A model generated the notes under the pieces. It saw only the letters and a list, made by a program, of their open reading frames with translations. It made no database searches and was not told the origin of the DNA. Below are positions 39,645-48,739 of a stretch of DNA of 64,000 nucleotides, piece after piece (within the stretch, counting starts at the first letter, position 1; the number at the start of each line of letters is the position of its first letter). Source of the DNA: Ferrimonas marina (GTDB lineage: Bacteria > Pseudomonadota > Gammaproteobacteria > Enterobacterales > Shewanellaceae); assembly GCF_900129905.1 (NCBI RefSeq), contig NZ_FQXG01000007.1:310001-374000 (forward strand). Direction: 5' to 3'. The position numbers and the translations under genes are program-made.

Positions 39645-40858
39645 CAATCGTTGTCTCCTGCCGCCGTGGGCGGCAACTCCAGCGCCAGGCTGCTGATAAA
39701 GTCCACCTTGAGTTGATCCGTCACCGTCTTTACTCCGGCCTGGGTCTGGGCGACCCGCTCCGGGTCTTCGGTCAATACCTGGGACAAGGGACCCGGGTAG
39801 GTGGTGCCATCGACGATCACCGCATCCAGATCGGCGACCATGCGCTGGGCCAGCTCGGGGTTACCGACGTCGTTGAGGTAGTCATCGAAGCCCGCGCCCT
39901 CCAGCCCCTCAAACAGGCTCTTGAAGGCCACCAGGTTGTTGACCACGTTGTCGATGGAGCTGGCACTGAAGCCGGACTCCAGGGTGCTGAGACACTCTTC
40001 GTCCAGACAGGCACCGGCAAAGCCCTGCAGCGGCACCCCCAGTTTGGCGTCCTTGGTGAGGCCATCGAGATAGAACAGGCCGTCGCTGATGGCATTCACC
40101 GCCTGGTGCACGTCACTGAACTCGCTGCCGGGCTCGCCGGCGGATTTGAGCTGCTCGGCGTAGCTGGCCCACTGCTGCTGCAGCAGCGCCAGGTTGGCCT
40201 CCAGATCCGCCGCTACCGCCTCGGCGAACTGGCAGCGGGCCAGCCAGCGCTCGGCCTCCGGCCGGGCGTTCCAGCCTGCCGGGGCCAGGTTATCGGGACA
40301 GCGGTGATCCGCATCCGGGGCAAACAGCAGATGCTCCAGGGCATCCAGGCCCTTGCGGGTGTCGGTGCGCACCGTGATGTCATAGGGGTTGCCATTGATG
40401 TTGCCGGCCTCGAAGAAGGCCACGTCCTGATCCACCGCGCAGCGGTTCACCACCGGGTAGGAGTAGATCCGGTTGCGCAGGGTGGCCTCACTGCCCAGCG
40501 GCCCAATCTGCATCAGCTCCGCCTGCTGCCATTGCGCCATCAGTGCCAGCCAGGTCTGCTGGGCGTCACCACCGGCGGCACTGGCATCGCCGCCAGAGCT
40601 GAGCGCCTGGCAGTACTGGGCCAGCGAGGGTGTCAGCTCAGCAGCCAGTTGTTGGGCAGAGGTGAAGGTGGGGGTGATGACGTTGTCCACCAGGTTGGCC
40701 ACCAGCTCAGCCTGGTCAAACTCGCCAGGGGTTGGGGTGGGGGGTGGGTTGCTGCCGCCACCGCTACCGTAGTCAGGGCCCGCCTCGCTGGACCCGCTCT
40801 CGCCACAACCGGCGAGCAGCAGCAAGGAGAGCGCGATGGGGGTCAATTGCCATTTCAT
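39644..40858 (-). CDS. Imelysin-family (IrpA-like) lipoprotein
   Basis: The 404-residue lipoprotein has lipobox LLLLAGC at residues 10-16, a Ser/Gly/Pro-rich linker and a helical imelysin domain with KGLDALEHLLFAP near residue 170. Imelysins (M75) bind or handle iron in the periplasm, although many lack peptidase activity. I start at the ATG at 40858, with AAAGGT seven bases upstream. It is translationally linked to the TonB receptor gene. Confidence 0.88.
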   Translation of the reverse strand: MKWQLTPIALSLLLLAGCGESGSSEAGPDYGSGGGSNPPPTPTPGEFDQAELVANLVDNVITPTFTSAQQLAAELTPSLAQYCQALSSGGDASAAGGDAQQTWLALMAQWQQAELMQIGPLGSEATLRNRIYSYPVVNRCAVDQDVAFFEAGNINGNPYDITVRTDTRKGLDALEHLLFAPDADHRCPDNLAPAGWNARPEAERWLARCQFAEAVAADLEANLALLQQQWASYAEQLKSAGEPGSEFSDVHQAVNAISDGLFYLDGLTKDAKLGVPLQGFAGACLDEECLSTLESGFSASSIDNVVNNLVAFKSLFEGLEGAGFDDYLNDVGNPELAQRMVADLDAVIVDGTTYPGPLSQVLTEDPERVAQTQAGVKTVTDQLKVDFISSLALELPPTAAGDND

Positions 40859-40939
40859 GATCATTACCTTTAGAAACCACGACAGCCCGGACCCTTGCGG
40901 GCCCAAGCTGGGAACAGGGGGATAATGCCCACCGGGGGA

Positions 40940-42670
40940 TTACCAGTTTTCGACGTTGGCCGGGTCAAACCCGTAGGCGGTGGCCAGGATCTGTCGGGCT
41001 TGCATCAGCTGGGCCTGGTAGGCGGCAACATCCCCACTCAGTACCGGGGCATCCCCCATCAGGCTGTGCAGCTGGGCGAACTGCTCGGCGGACAGCGGCG
41101 ACTGGCGGTTGAACTGCAGGTTGAGGGCGAAGCCCTTCATCTCGCTCCAGTGCTTGGCCAGGGTGGCGTAATCGAAGTCGGCGGTGCCCAGGGTCGCCAA
41201 GTCAGCGTGGCTGTCGTTGATGTAGTGGATCACCGTGGTGACAATGGCGCGCTCCCAGGCATCCAGGGCCAGGGTGACCTGCTCCTGCAGTGCCGTGGCC
41301 TGAGCCTCGGTCAGCGCCCCCTCGGCGTCGCTGATGATCTGGCGGCCCATCAGGAAGGCGTTCATCGCCTGGGCGGTGTAATCGGTGGGCATGGCGTTGG
41401 CGGCGCTGCCTCGATCCCGCTTGGCGGCGTTGGTGGAGTTACCAAAGTTGAACTCACTGAACAGGTCGATGGTGCCGTCGCCGTTGCTGTCGAAGTAGCC
41501 ACTGGCGTAAGCCTCACGACCACCGGCCGCGGCCAGCTCGTCGTCGCTGTAATCCAGGTAGTCGCGGGCCGCGCCGAAGTAGCCAAAGCCCTCGTCGTAG
41601 ACGTGCTCCAGCGCGGTGTAGCCCTTCATCTCGACGTTGTCGACGTTGTCCGCCAGCAGGCCCTTACCCTCGGTGTCATTATCCAGATAATCGTCTGCCC
41701 CCTGGGAGTACGCCACCGCACCGAGCAGGTGTTTCTGGATCAGCTGCTTAAGGTCGTGGCCCTGGTCGTTGAGGTAGATGGCGCTGATGGGGTTGCCGAA
41801 GGGATCCATCCGCACGGCCCCACCCAGGTGCTGCTCGGCGTTGTCCGCCAACAGACCGAACAGGATGTTCACCAGGCCTTCCGGGCTGGTGCTGCCGGCA
41901 GCGCCCCAACCAACGAAGGCGCCGTTGTTCCAGTCCTGGTACTGGCCGACGGCGTCGTTACCGGCGATCTTGCCGCTCAGGTCCTTGTGGGAGCTGGAGA
42001 GGTCACGCAGCACGGTCTGGGTGGTGCCCTCCATAAAGCTGACCGGGAAGCTGTCCGCCACCAGGTCGTAATCCTCGGGGGTGATCAGGTAGAAGCTGTT
42101 GAGCTTGGCCAGTACCTCCTCGCGGCTGGTGAGCACGCCGCTGTCCAGATCCGCCAGCAGCTGGTTGCCGATGTAGTGGTTGAGCTCGGCAATCAGCACA
42201 TGACGGGTGGTCTGGCCGCTGTAGGAGACGCTGGTGTCAGCGCCGAAGCGGCTGGGGAAGGCGTAGTAGTCCAGCAGGTCATTGACCATGATGGTCAACG
42301 GCTTGCTGAAGGTCGCGCCGGCGCTGTCAGTGACGGTGACGGACACCTCGGTGCTGGCCATCGCCTCGTAGTTCATCGCCACGTCGGCGGCCAGGGACAA
42401 CATATCGCCCTCGATGACAAAGCGGCTGTCCTCGGTGCTGAAGGTGAAGCTGTCGCCGCTGTCGCTGTCGCTGGCGGTCAACTGGCCAATCTCGGCGCCC
42501 ATGGCGTTCTCATCAACGCTGTCGTTGGACAGCACGATATCGGTGGGAGCGGTGTTGCTGGGTGCCGGCGGCTGGGGGGTGGGCTCGCTGCTGTCACTGC
42601 CTCCGCCGCAGGCGGTCAGGGCAAGACTGGAGGTCAAAAGCGCAAGGGCAATCGGGGAACGCTGAGTCAT
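40940..42670 (-). CDS. DUF4856 lipoprotein with cadherin-like N-terminus
   Basis: The 576-residue protein has lipobox LALTAC followed by a Gly/Ser/Pro linker, then a segment of about 100 residues that looks cadherin-like (LSNDSVDENAMGAEIGQLTASDSDSGD), and then a large DUF4856 domain (DYYAFPSRFGADTSVSYSGQTTRH onwards). DUF4856 proteins occur next to imelysins and TonB receptors; their function is not established. The start at 42670 has AAAGGT upstream, like the imelysin gene. It is the first gene of the operon, behind a Fur-like site. Confidence 0.82.
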   Translation of the reverse strand: MTQRSPIALALLTSSLALTACGGGSDSSEPTPQPPAPSNTAPTDIVLSNDSVDENAMGAEIGQLTASDSDSGDSFTFSTEDSRFVIEGDMLSLAADVAMNYEAMASTEVSVTVTDSAGATFSKPLTIMVNDLLDYYAFPSRFGADTSVSYSGQTTRHVLIAELNHYIGNQLLADLDSGVLTSREEVLAKLNSFYLITPEDYDLVADSFPVSFMEGTTQTVLRDLSSSHKDLSGKIAGNDAVGQYQDWNNGAFVGWGAAGSTSPEGLVNILFGLLADNAEQHLGGAVRMDPFGNPISAIYLNDQGHDLKQLIQKHLLGAVAYSQGADDYLDNDTEGKGLLADNVDNVEMKGYTALEHVYDEGFGYFGAARDYLDYSDDELAAAGGREAYASGYFDSNGDGTIDLFSEFNFGNSTNAAKRDRGSAANAMPTDYTAQAMNAFLMGRQIISDAEGALTEAQATALQEQVTLALDAWERAIVTTVIHYINDSHADLATLGTADFDYATLAKHWSEMKGFALNLQFNRQSPLSAEQFAQLHSLMGDAPVLSGDVAAYQAQLMQARQILATAYGFDPANVENW

Positions 42671-42740
42671 CGGGTTACCTTTAGTCGAAGCGATGAAGGG
42701 GATTCGCATAACACTATGGCAACAAATCATACAGAATTAC

Positions 42741-42767
42741 AAATGCGAATCAATACTATTCACATTT
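42741..42767 (-). promoter_or_regulatory. Fur-like palindrome upstream of the iron operon
   Basis: AAATGCGAAT-N7-ATTCACATTT is an inverted repeat with nine of ten matching positions and the GAAT/ATTC spacing typical of Fur sites, 71 bp upstream of the DUF4856 start. It matches the 19-bp consensus only moderately (10 of 19). Confidence 0.5.
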
Positions 42768-42803
42768 TTCTCTGCGCCCTCGCTAGCGCAACGCTTTTCA
42801 GTC

Positions 42804-42845
42804 ACAAAAAAGCCCTGGCACCGTCGGGTGCCAGGGCTTTAAAAA
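42804..42845 (-). terminator. Terminator of luxS
   Basis: A 14-bp stem (AAAGCCCTGGCACC with its complement, loop GTCG) is flanked by A and T runs and gives six T residues on the minus strand. Confidence 0.92.
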
Positions 42846-42858
42846 GTCTGTCAGCGAG

Positions 42859-43374
42859 TTAGCTTTCCAGCGCCTTCAATTGGTCGTCGGACAGCAGCAG
42901 ATCCTCGTTGCGATTGACCTGGATCCCCTGGTCCAGGATCGCCTGGGCGATGGCCTGGGCCTCCGCCAGGGAGTGCATCTTGAAGGTGCCACACTGGAAC
43001 TCGTTCAGCTCCGGGATGTCGTTCTGGGCTTTTACCCCGAGCACGTCCTGCATCGCCGCCTTCCAGGCGTCGCCGACCTGCTGCTCCGACGGTTCACCGA
43101 TGAGGCTCATGTAGAAACCGGTGCGGCAGCCCATGGGGGACAGATCGATGATCTCCACACCATCGCCGTTGAGGTGGTCGCGCATAAAGCCAGCGAACAG
43201 ATGCTCCAGGGTGTGGATCCCCTTCTCGCTGAGGATCCCGGCATTGGGCACGCAGAATCGCAGGTCGAATACGGTGATGGTGTCCCCTCCCGGGGTGGCC
43301 ATGGTCTTGGCAACCCGAACCGCCGGGGCGGCCATCTGGGTGTGATCAACCTTGAAGCTATCGAGCAGTGGCAT
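42859..43374 (-). CDS. luxS: S-ribosylhomocysteine lyase
   Basis: LuxS splits S-ribosylhomocysteine to homocysteine and DPD, the precursor of autoinducer-2. The 171-residue length is standard. The metal ligands are H54 and H58 (HTLEH) and C128 (FQCGT), and the catalytic cysteine is C83 (PMGCRTGFY). AAGGAG lies six bases before the ATG. It forms a single-gene unit. Confidence 0.98.
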   Translation of the reverse strand: MPLLDSFKVDHTQMAAPAVRVAKTMATPGGDTITVFDLRFCVPNAGILSEKGIHTLEHLFAGFMRDHLNGDGVEIIDLSPMGCRTGFYMSLIGEPSEQQVGDAWKAAMQDVLGVKAQNDIPELNEFQCGTFKMHSLAEAQAIAQAILDQGIQVNRNEDLLLSDDQLKALES

Positions 43375-43433
43375 GGGATCTCCTTAATCTGTACCAGTTT
43401 CACTACAACCTTGGTGTGACCGCCAAACAGTAG

Positions 43434-43451
43434 CCCCGCCCTTGGACGGGG
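43434..43451 (-). terminator. Hairpin behind the TRAP operon
   Basis: CCCCGTCC and GGGCGGGG pair on the minus strand just past the dctP-like stop. The T run is weak. Confidence 0.4.
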
Positions 43452-43463
43452 TCAATCATCCAC

Positions 43464-44579
43464 TCACTCCTGATGAGCAATCTGGTTATAGGCATCCTCG
43501 CTGATGCGATGATAAGCGCCAACCCCCTGCTGAAACGCCTGGTAGTGATCCAACACCTTCTTCATGGTGGGATCCTTGGCCGCTTCCTCTGCCATCACCA
43601 GCTGGGCCGCCTTGCGCAGCTCTACCAGCACCTCGTCAGGCCAGCGGCGCAGCTCGATGCCGTGCTCGTTGACCAGGGCATCCAGGGCGGCGATGTTGCG
43701 GCTGGTGTACTCATCCAGCATGTCCTGGTTGACCGACTGGGCAGCGATCTCAACGATCGCCTGCAGATCCGCCGGCAGGCTGTTGAAGGCGGCCTGGTTA
43801 ACCATGAACTCCAGCACGGTGCCCGGCTCATGCCAGCCGGGGTAGTAGTAGTACTTGGCCGCCTTATGCAGGCCAAAGGCCAGGTCATTGTAGGGGCCGA
43901 CCCATTCGGTGGCGTCGATGGCGCCGGTCTGCAGTGCGGTGAACAGCTCCCGTCCCGGCAGCGTCACCGGCACCCCACCCAGCCGGGCCAGCACCTCACC
44001 GCCCAGCCCGGGAAGGCGCATCTTCAGCCCCTTGAGGTCCTCCAGCGAATTGATCTCCTTGTTGAACCAGCCCCCCATCTGCACCCCGGTGTTGCCGCCG
44101 GCCAGCGGCAGGATGCCGAAGGGGGCGTAGACCTCACGCCACAGCGACATGCCACCGCCGTAGTTGAGCCAGCCGTTCATCTGCTGGGCGTTCATGCCAA
44201 AGGGGATGGAGGTGAAGATCTGCGAGGCCGGGGTTTTGCCCTTCCAGTAGTAGGAGGCGCTGTGGCCCATCTCCGCCGTACCCTGGCTGACCGCATCAAA
44301 TACCTCGAAGGCGGGCACCAGATCGCCGGCGCCGTAGACAGTGACGGTGAGACGACCGCCACTCATCTTGTTGACCCGCTCGGCAAAGCGCTCCGGCGCC
44401 ATGCCCAGGCCGGGGAAGTTCTTGGGCCAGGAGGTGACCAGCTTCCACTGGAAGGTCTCGCTGCTTTGTACGCTGCTGCCGGCGCCGCTGTCCGCCGGAG
44501 GCGGCTGACAGCCCGCCAGGAAGGTGGTCAGTGCCAGCGCCGTCATCAGCTTAAGCCGGTTCAGGAATCGGTGTGCCAT
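43464..44579 (-). CDS. TRAP transporter substrate-binding lipoprotein (DctP family, TakP-like)
   Basis: The 371-residue protein has lipobox FLAGC and the DctP fold. The opening WKLVTSWPKNFPGLG, LPGLGGEVLARLGG and ATEWVGPYNDLAFGL resemble the TakP group, which binds alpha-keto acids such as pyruvate. It would capture substrate in the periplasm for the DctQM permease encoded upstream. The exact ligand is inference. Confidence 0.87.
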   Translation of the reverse strand: MAHRFLNRLKLMTALALTTFLAGCQPPPADSGAGSSVQSSETFQWKLVTSWPKNFPGLGMAPERFAERVNKMSGGRLTVTVYGAGDLVPAFEVFDAVSQGTAEMGHSASYYWKGKTPASQIFTSIPFGMNAQQMNGWLNYGGGMSLWREVYAPFGILPLAGGNTGVQMGGWFNKEINSLEDLKGLKMRLPGLGGEVLARLGGVPVTLPGRELFTALQTGAIDATEWVGPYNDLAFGLHKAAKYYYYPGWHEPGTVLEFMVNQAAFNSLPADLQAIVEIAAQSVNQDMLDEYTSRNIAALDALVNEHGIELRRWPDEVLVELRKAAQLVMAEEAAKDPTMKKVLDHYQAFQQGVGAYHRISEDAYNQIAHQE

Positions 44580-44595
44580 GGTGCTCTCCTTGTCG

Positions 44596-45960
44596 TTATC
44601 CGTAGATCCGCTCCGGAAGCCAGGTGGCCAGCACCGGCCAGAGCGCCAGTAGCAACATCATCAGTATCTGAATGCCAATAAAGGGGATGACCCCCCGGTA
44701 CAGGGTTGCGCTGGTGAGTGAGGGTGGCGCAACGCCGCGTAGATAAAACAAAGCAAATCCAAAGGGTGGCGTCAAAAAAGAGGTTTGAAGATTGAGCCCC
44801 AGCATCACCCCCAGCCAGATAGGATCCAGCCCCAGCATCAGCAGCGTCGGGGCCACCATGGGCACCACCACGAAGGTGATCTCGATGAAATCGAGGATGA
44901 AGCCGAGCAGGAAGATCACCAGCATCACCAGCAAGGTAGCCCCCACCACCCCACCGGGCAGATCCGACAGCAGGCCGTGGATCAGCGCCTCGCCGCCAAG
45001 GCCCCGGAACACCAGGGAGAACAGCGCCGCGCCGATCAGGATCATGAACACCATGGCGGTCACCTTGACCGTCTCGGTCAGCACCCCAAGCAGCGCCTGG
45101 GCGCTCAGCTGGCGCCGTACCAGGGCCAGCGTAAGGGCACCGAAGGCCCCCACTGCCGCCGCCTCGGTGGGGGTGGCCACGCCCAGCAGGATGGAGCCCA
45201 ACACCAGGAAGATCAGGCCGATGGGCGGCACCAGCGCCTTGAGTAGGGTGATCACGAAGGGCCAGTCCAGCGGCACCGCCTCGGTCTCGGCAAACAGCTG
45301 TGGCCGACGCCAGGCCAGCCACAGGGTGTAGAGCATGTAGAGTGCCACCAATACCAGGCCGGGGATCAGGGCACCGGCGAACAGGTCGCCCACCGACACG
45401 GTACGGGGGGAGAAGATCCCCATCTTCAGCTGCGCCTGCTGGAAGGCCGAGGAGAGTACATCCCCCAGCAGCACCAGGGCGATGGAGGGAGGGATGATCT
45501 GGCCCAGGGTGCCGGTGGCACAGATCGCCCCGGCAGCATAAGCAGGATCGTAGCCACGGCGCAGCATCGCCGGCAGCGACAACAATCCCATGGTGACCAC
45601 GGTGGCACCAACGATGCCGGTGCTGGCCGCCAGCAGCATCCCCACCACCATCACCGACAGCGCCAGGCCTGCCCGCACCCGGCCAAACAGCTTGGCCATG
45701 GCATCCAGCAGCTGCTCCGCCAGGCGGGAGCGCTCCAACGTCACCCCCATCATGACGAACAGCGGCACCGCCATCAGTACCTGGTTATTGAGGATGCCGT
45801 AGAGTCGATTGGGCAGCGCGCCGAGAAAGGCTCCGTCCAGGTGGCCGGTGAGGGTGCCGATGGCGGCGAACCAGAGCGCAGTACCACCGAGGACAAAGGC
45901 CACCGGAAAGCCCGCCAGCAGCACCAGGCAGACACACAGAAACAGCACCAGGGCCATCAT
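44596..45960 (-). CDS. TRAP transporter large permease (DctM)
   Basis: The 454-residue membrane protein has about 12 or more helices and is the Na+-coupled large subunit of a TRAP transporter. Family blocks include AAVGAFGALTLAL, FIEITFVVVPMVAPTLLMLG and FLTPPFGFALFYLRG. The start overlaps the small subunit stop by four bases. Confidence 0.93.
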   Translation of the reverse strand: MMALVLFLCVCLVLLAGFPVAFVLGGTALWFAAIGTLTGHLDGAFLGALPNRLYGILNNQVLMAVPLFVMMGVTLERSRLAEQLLDAMAKLFGRVRAGLALSVMVVGMLLAASTGIVGATVVTMGLLSLPAMLRRGYDPAYAAGAICATGTLGQIIPPSIALVLLGDVLSSAFQQAQLKMGIFSPRTVSVGDLFAGALIPGLVLVALYMLYTLWLAWRRPQLFAETEAVPLDWPFVITLLKALVPPIGLIFLVLGSILLGVATPTEAAAVGAFGALTLALVRRQLSAQALLGVLTETVKVTAMVFMILIGAALFSLVFRGLGGEALIHGLLSDLPGGVVGATLLVMLVIFLLGFILDFIEITFVVVPMVAPTLLMLGLDPIWLGVMLGLNLQTSFLTPPFGFALFYLRGVAPPSLTSATLYRGVIPFIGIQILMMLLLALWPVLATWLPERIYG

Positions 45961-46472
45961 GGGCGGGACTCCCTATCGAGCAGCACCGCCAGGTTGCGTC
46001 CCAGCTCCGCCAGCGCCTGCAGTCCCAGGGTCAGCACCAGCGCCAGGATCAGGGATTTTTGCAGGTACACCAGCCCCAGGCCACCGGCCTCCACCGAGCC
46101 CTCCATCCGGGCCCAGGCATTGGCGACGTAATCCCAGCTTTGCAATGCGATGAAGCCGAGGAAGGGCAGCAGCAACAACAGGGTGCCGAGCAGGTCCACC
46201 CAGGCCTTACGCCGGGGTGACCACTCTCGGTAGAAGATGTCGACCCGGACGTGGCCCTGGTGCTTGAGGGTAAAGCCGGCGCCGAGGGTGAAAAGGGCAC
46301 CGTGAAGATAGAGCACCGCTTCCTGCAGGGCGATGGATCCCAGGTCGAAGACGTAGCGGAGCACCACCACCAGGAAGGCCAGCAGCAGCATCAACAGCAT
46401 CAACAGGCCACACAGCTGCCCTAGTCGTTCACTGATGCGATCGATGCGATCCACCAGCCCCCATCCCACCAT
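45957..46472 (-). CDS. TRAP transporter small permease (DctQ)
   Basis: The 171-residue protein has four helices, as expected for DctQ, with the conserved RVDIFYREWSPRRKAWVDL loop near residue 75. It is the first gene of the dctQ-dctM-dctP operon. Confidence 0.9.
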   Translation of the reverse strand: MVGWGLVDRIDRISERLGQLCGLLMLLMLLLAFLVVVLRYVFDLGSIALQEAVLYLHGALFTLGAGFTLKHQGHVRVDIFYREWSPRRKAWVDLLGTLLLLLPFLGFIALQSWDYVANAWARMEGSVEAGGLGLVYLQKSLILALVLTLGLQALAELGRNLAVLLDRESRP

Positions 46473-46497
46473 CGCCAGTCCCTGACATTGATTCCAT

Positions 46498-46512
46498 TAA
46501 CAATGTAATAAC
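46498..46512 (-). promoter_or_regulatory. ArcA-like site upstream of the TRAP operon
   Basis: GTTATTACATTGTTA on the minus strand matches the ArcA consensus at 11 of 15 positions, 26 bp before the dctQ start. This is a weak prediction. Confidence 0.3.
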
Positions 46513-46565
46513 AGACTAGGGCGGGATCTGGCCAGTCCGATCTGGAACCGGGAGAGGTTTTCCCT

Positions 46566-46862
46566 TCAGCTAACGCAGCTGGGGGTGCGGGGGGCGCCGC
46601 CTTGTTCTGCCCATTCGGACGGGGTGTAGGTGTGCAGTGCCAGGGCGTGCAAGCTGGTGGCCAACTGCTCTGCCAACAGGGCGTTTACCTGGCGGTGGCG
46701 GGCCAGCAGGCGCTGCCCCTCGAAGTGATCGCTCACTACGATGAGCTTGAAATGACTCTCCTCTGCGGGCCCCCGGTGCATGTGGCTTTCGTTGATCACC
46801 TCCAGGTGGCTCGGCGCCAGCCCTTGTGTGATCTGTTGCTCGATGATCTTCTGCATGCTCAT
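46566..46862 (-). CDS. bolA: BolA family protein
   Basis: The 98-residue protein has the class-II KH fold and BolA signature (HLEVINESHMHRGP, SHFKLIVVSDHFEGQRLLARHRQVNALL, HALALHTYTPSEW). BolA proteins work with monothiol glutaredoxins in Fe-S handling and affect cell shape genes. AGGAGG lies six bases before the ATG. The AlkB-like gene ends 14 bp upstream, so the two are probably cotranscribed. Confidence 0.95.
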   Translation of the reverse strand: MSMQKIIEQQITQGLAPSHLEVINESHMHRGPAEESHFKLIVVSDHFEGQRLLARHRQVNALLAEQLATSLHALALHTYTPSEWAEQGGAPRTPSCVS

Positions 46863-46876
46863 GGTGGACCTCCTGT

Positions 46877-47530
46877 TCAATCTGCGCCGGTTATACCCTG
46901 TTCCCGGTCGGGATGAAAGCCCGGGATCACCCGGCGGAAGGTGAGGCTGATACGCGCCTGGCTGGCCCGGGCACTGGGATTGAGGCCATGCCAAACCCCG
47001 GGCTCCAGCCACAACAGGCTGCCGGGTGCCAGCGCCACCCCCTCGCTGGGTCCCACCTGCCAGCGCAGTCGCAGTACCCGCTCCTGACCCAGCGACAGGA
47101 TCGCCAGATCCGGTTTTGGCCCCAACTCAGGCTCATCGTCGCGATGCCAACCCATCCTGTCCCGGCCATCGCGATAGTGGTTTACCAGTGCCGCGTTAAA
47201 GCCCCACTGCCCCAAGGCATTGAGCCGGGTCAGGATCGGCTCCAGGGCGGCGGGGAACGGCTGCGGTGCCAGCAGTAGGCCAGAGTAGCGGTAGTGGCAG
47301 CCCGGCCGGGCCAGGTAGCATTGGCGCCGGGGGATGGGGTGGGCCTGGCCAAACAGCTTCACCTGCGGCTGCTGCCAGGGCAGCGCTTGCAACTGGTCCC
47401 ATAGCCGGGCCTGGGCCTGTGGCGCTAACCAGGATGGCCAGTAGCGGGCCAGCCGCCGTCCGCTATGATCCAGGATGTCCCTTGCCGGGGACACGGGGGC
47501 AGCGAAGTCGCTGTGACGCTGTTTTTCCAT
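46877..47530 (-). CDS. AlkB-like 2-oxoglutarate/Fe(II) dioxygenase
   Basis: The 217-residue protein has the AlkB fold: NHYRDGRDRMGWHRDDEPELG holds the HxD iron motif, WHGLNPS the distal His and RISLTFR the 2-oxoglutarate arginines. The size and sequence are closer to ALKBH2/3-type repair proteins than to E. coli AlkB. It would repair methylated bases in DNA or RNA. It is divergent from rlmG and upstream of bolA. Confidence 0.88.
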   Translation of the reverse strand: MEKQRHSDFAAPVSPARDILDHSGRRLARYWPSWLAPQAQARLWDQLQALPWQQPQVKLFGQAHPIPRRQCYLARPGCHYRYSGLLLAPQPFPAALEPILTRLNALGQWGFNAALVNHYRDGRDRMGWHRDDEPELGPKPDLAILSLGQERVLRLRWQVGPSEGVALAPGSLLWLEPGVWHGLNPSARASQARISLTFRRVIPGFHPDREQGITGAD

Positions 47531-47571
47531 CGATAACTCTGCGAAAATCGCCCTTTTTTGTTTGCCCGACT

Positions 47572-48684
47572 ATGACCGAGTTTAGCGTTGACGGCGCCCC
47601 ACTCCAGATGGAGCGCTACCCTCCTGTCGCCGACGATCCCCTGCAGGCCTGGGATGCGGCGGATGAACTGCTGCTGCAGGCCCACCAGCTGCCAGAGGGG
47701 CCGCTGTGGCTGTTCAACGACCACTTTGGCGCCCTGGCCTGCGGCCTGCGTCAGCGCCAGCCGAGCCAGATCCTGCACTGGTACAGCGACTCCTACGTAG
47801 CCCACCAGGGGTTGGAACAAAACCTGGCACTCAATGAGCTGGCCCCAGTCAGCCAGGCTCACCAAAGCCTTGAAACGCTGGCCAGCGTAGCTGCGCCTGT
47901 GGGGGTGCTGATCAAGCTGCCACGCAGCCTGCGTCTGCTGACCTGGCAACTGGACTGGCTCAACCGCCAACTGCCGCAGGGCACCCCGGTGGTGATTGCC
48001 GCCCGCCAGCGTGACATGCCCAGCACCCTGCCGGATCTGACCCGCCAGCTGCTGGACCAGGTCCACCCCTCCCGAGCGGTCAAGAAGGCCCGGCTGGTCT
48101 ACGGCCAGCTGTCCGGCCGACAAAGTGGCCTGGACCCGGTGCTGAGCTGGCACTGCGAGCCACTCAACCAGACCCTGCACAACTACCCCAATACCTACGG
48201 CAGCCAGAAGCTGGACCTGGGGGCGCGGTTGCTGCTGCAGCACCTGCCCCAAAACGATGGTTTGGTGGTGGACCTGGGCTGCGGTAACGGGGTGCTGTCG
48301 GTGGCGATGCTGCAGGCCAACCCAGACTGCCAGGTGTTGGCGGTGGACGAATCCCAGGACGCCCTGCGCGCCTGCCAGGACAACACCCAGGCCTGGTCCG
48401 ATCGGGTTGAGCTGCTGTGGAACGACTGCCTCAGCGGAGTCGAGGGTGGCAGCGCCGATCTGGTGCTGTGCAATCCCCCCTTTCATCAGCAGCAGGCGGT
48501 AACCGACCACATCGCCTGGCAGATGTTCCGGGATGCCCGCCGGGTGCTGCGCAGCGGCGGTCGACTGCGCATCGTCGGCAACCGCCACCTGGGCTACCAC
48601 ATCAAGCTGACACGCCTGTTTGGCGGCTGCAAGACCTTGGCTTCCAACGCCAAATTTGTGGTTCTCGAAGCCCAGAAGCGCTGA
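47572..48684 (+). CDS. rlmG: 23S rRNA (guanine-1835-N2) methyltransferase
   Basis: The 370-residue protein has two Rossmann-like halves as in RlmG/RsmC. The N-terminal half is a degenerate copy; the C-terminal half has the SAM site VVDLGCGNGVLS and the catalytic NPPFHQ. I start at the ATG at 47572, where the family homology begins. No ribosome site precedes it, which is odd, but a longer frame upstream has no family match. The C-terminal half alone would also fit RsmC; the overall length and pattern favour RlmG. Confidence 0.9.
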   Translation: MTEFSVDGAPLQMERYPPVADDPLQAWDAADELLLQAHQLPEGPLWLFNDHFGALACGLRQRQPSQILHWYSDSYVAHQGLEQNLALNELAPVSQAHQSLETLASVAAPVGVLIKLPRSLRLLTWQLDWLNRQLPQGTPVVIAARQRDMPSTLPDLTRQLLDQVHPSRAVKKARLVYGQLSGRQSGLDPVLSWHCEPLNQTLHNYPNTYGSQKLDLGARLLLQHLPQNDGLVVDLGCGNGVLSVAMLQANPDCQVLAVDESQDALRACQDNTQAWSDRVELLWNDCLSGVEGGSADLVLCNPPFHQQQAVTDHIAWQMFRDARRVLRSGGRLRIVGNRHLGYHIKLTRLFGGCKTLASNAKFVVLEAQKR

Positions 48685-48739
48685 TCCCGGGCCCAGTTCT
48701 GGTATGCTGCTGGCCAAGATCTGACAAACAGGTAAGCCA

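Noticed and set aside
40895-42862. 655-residue open frame opposite the DUF4856 gene
   Set aside because: Composition typical of antisense shadows, no signal, no domain, and it runs through the terminator and promoter region.
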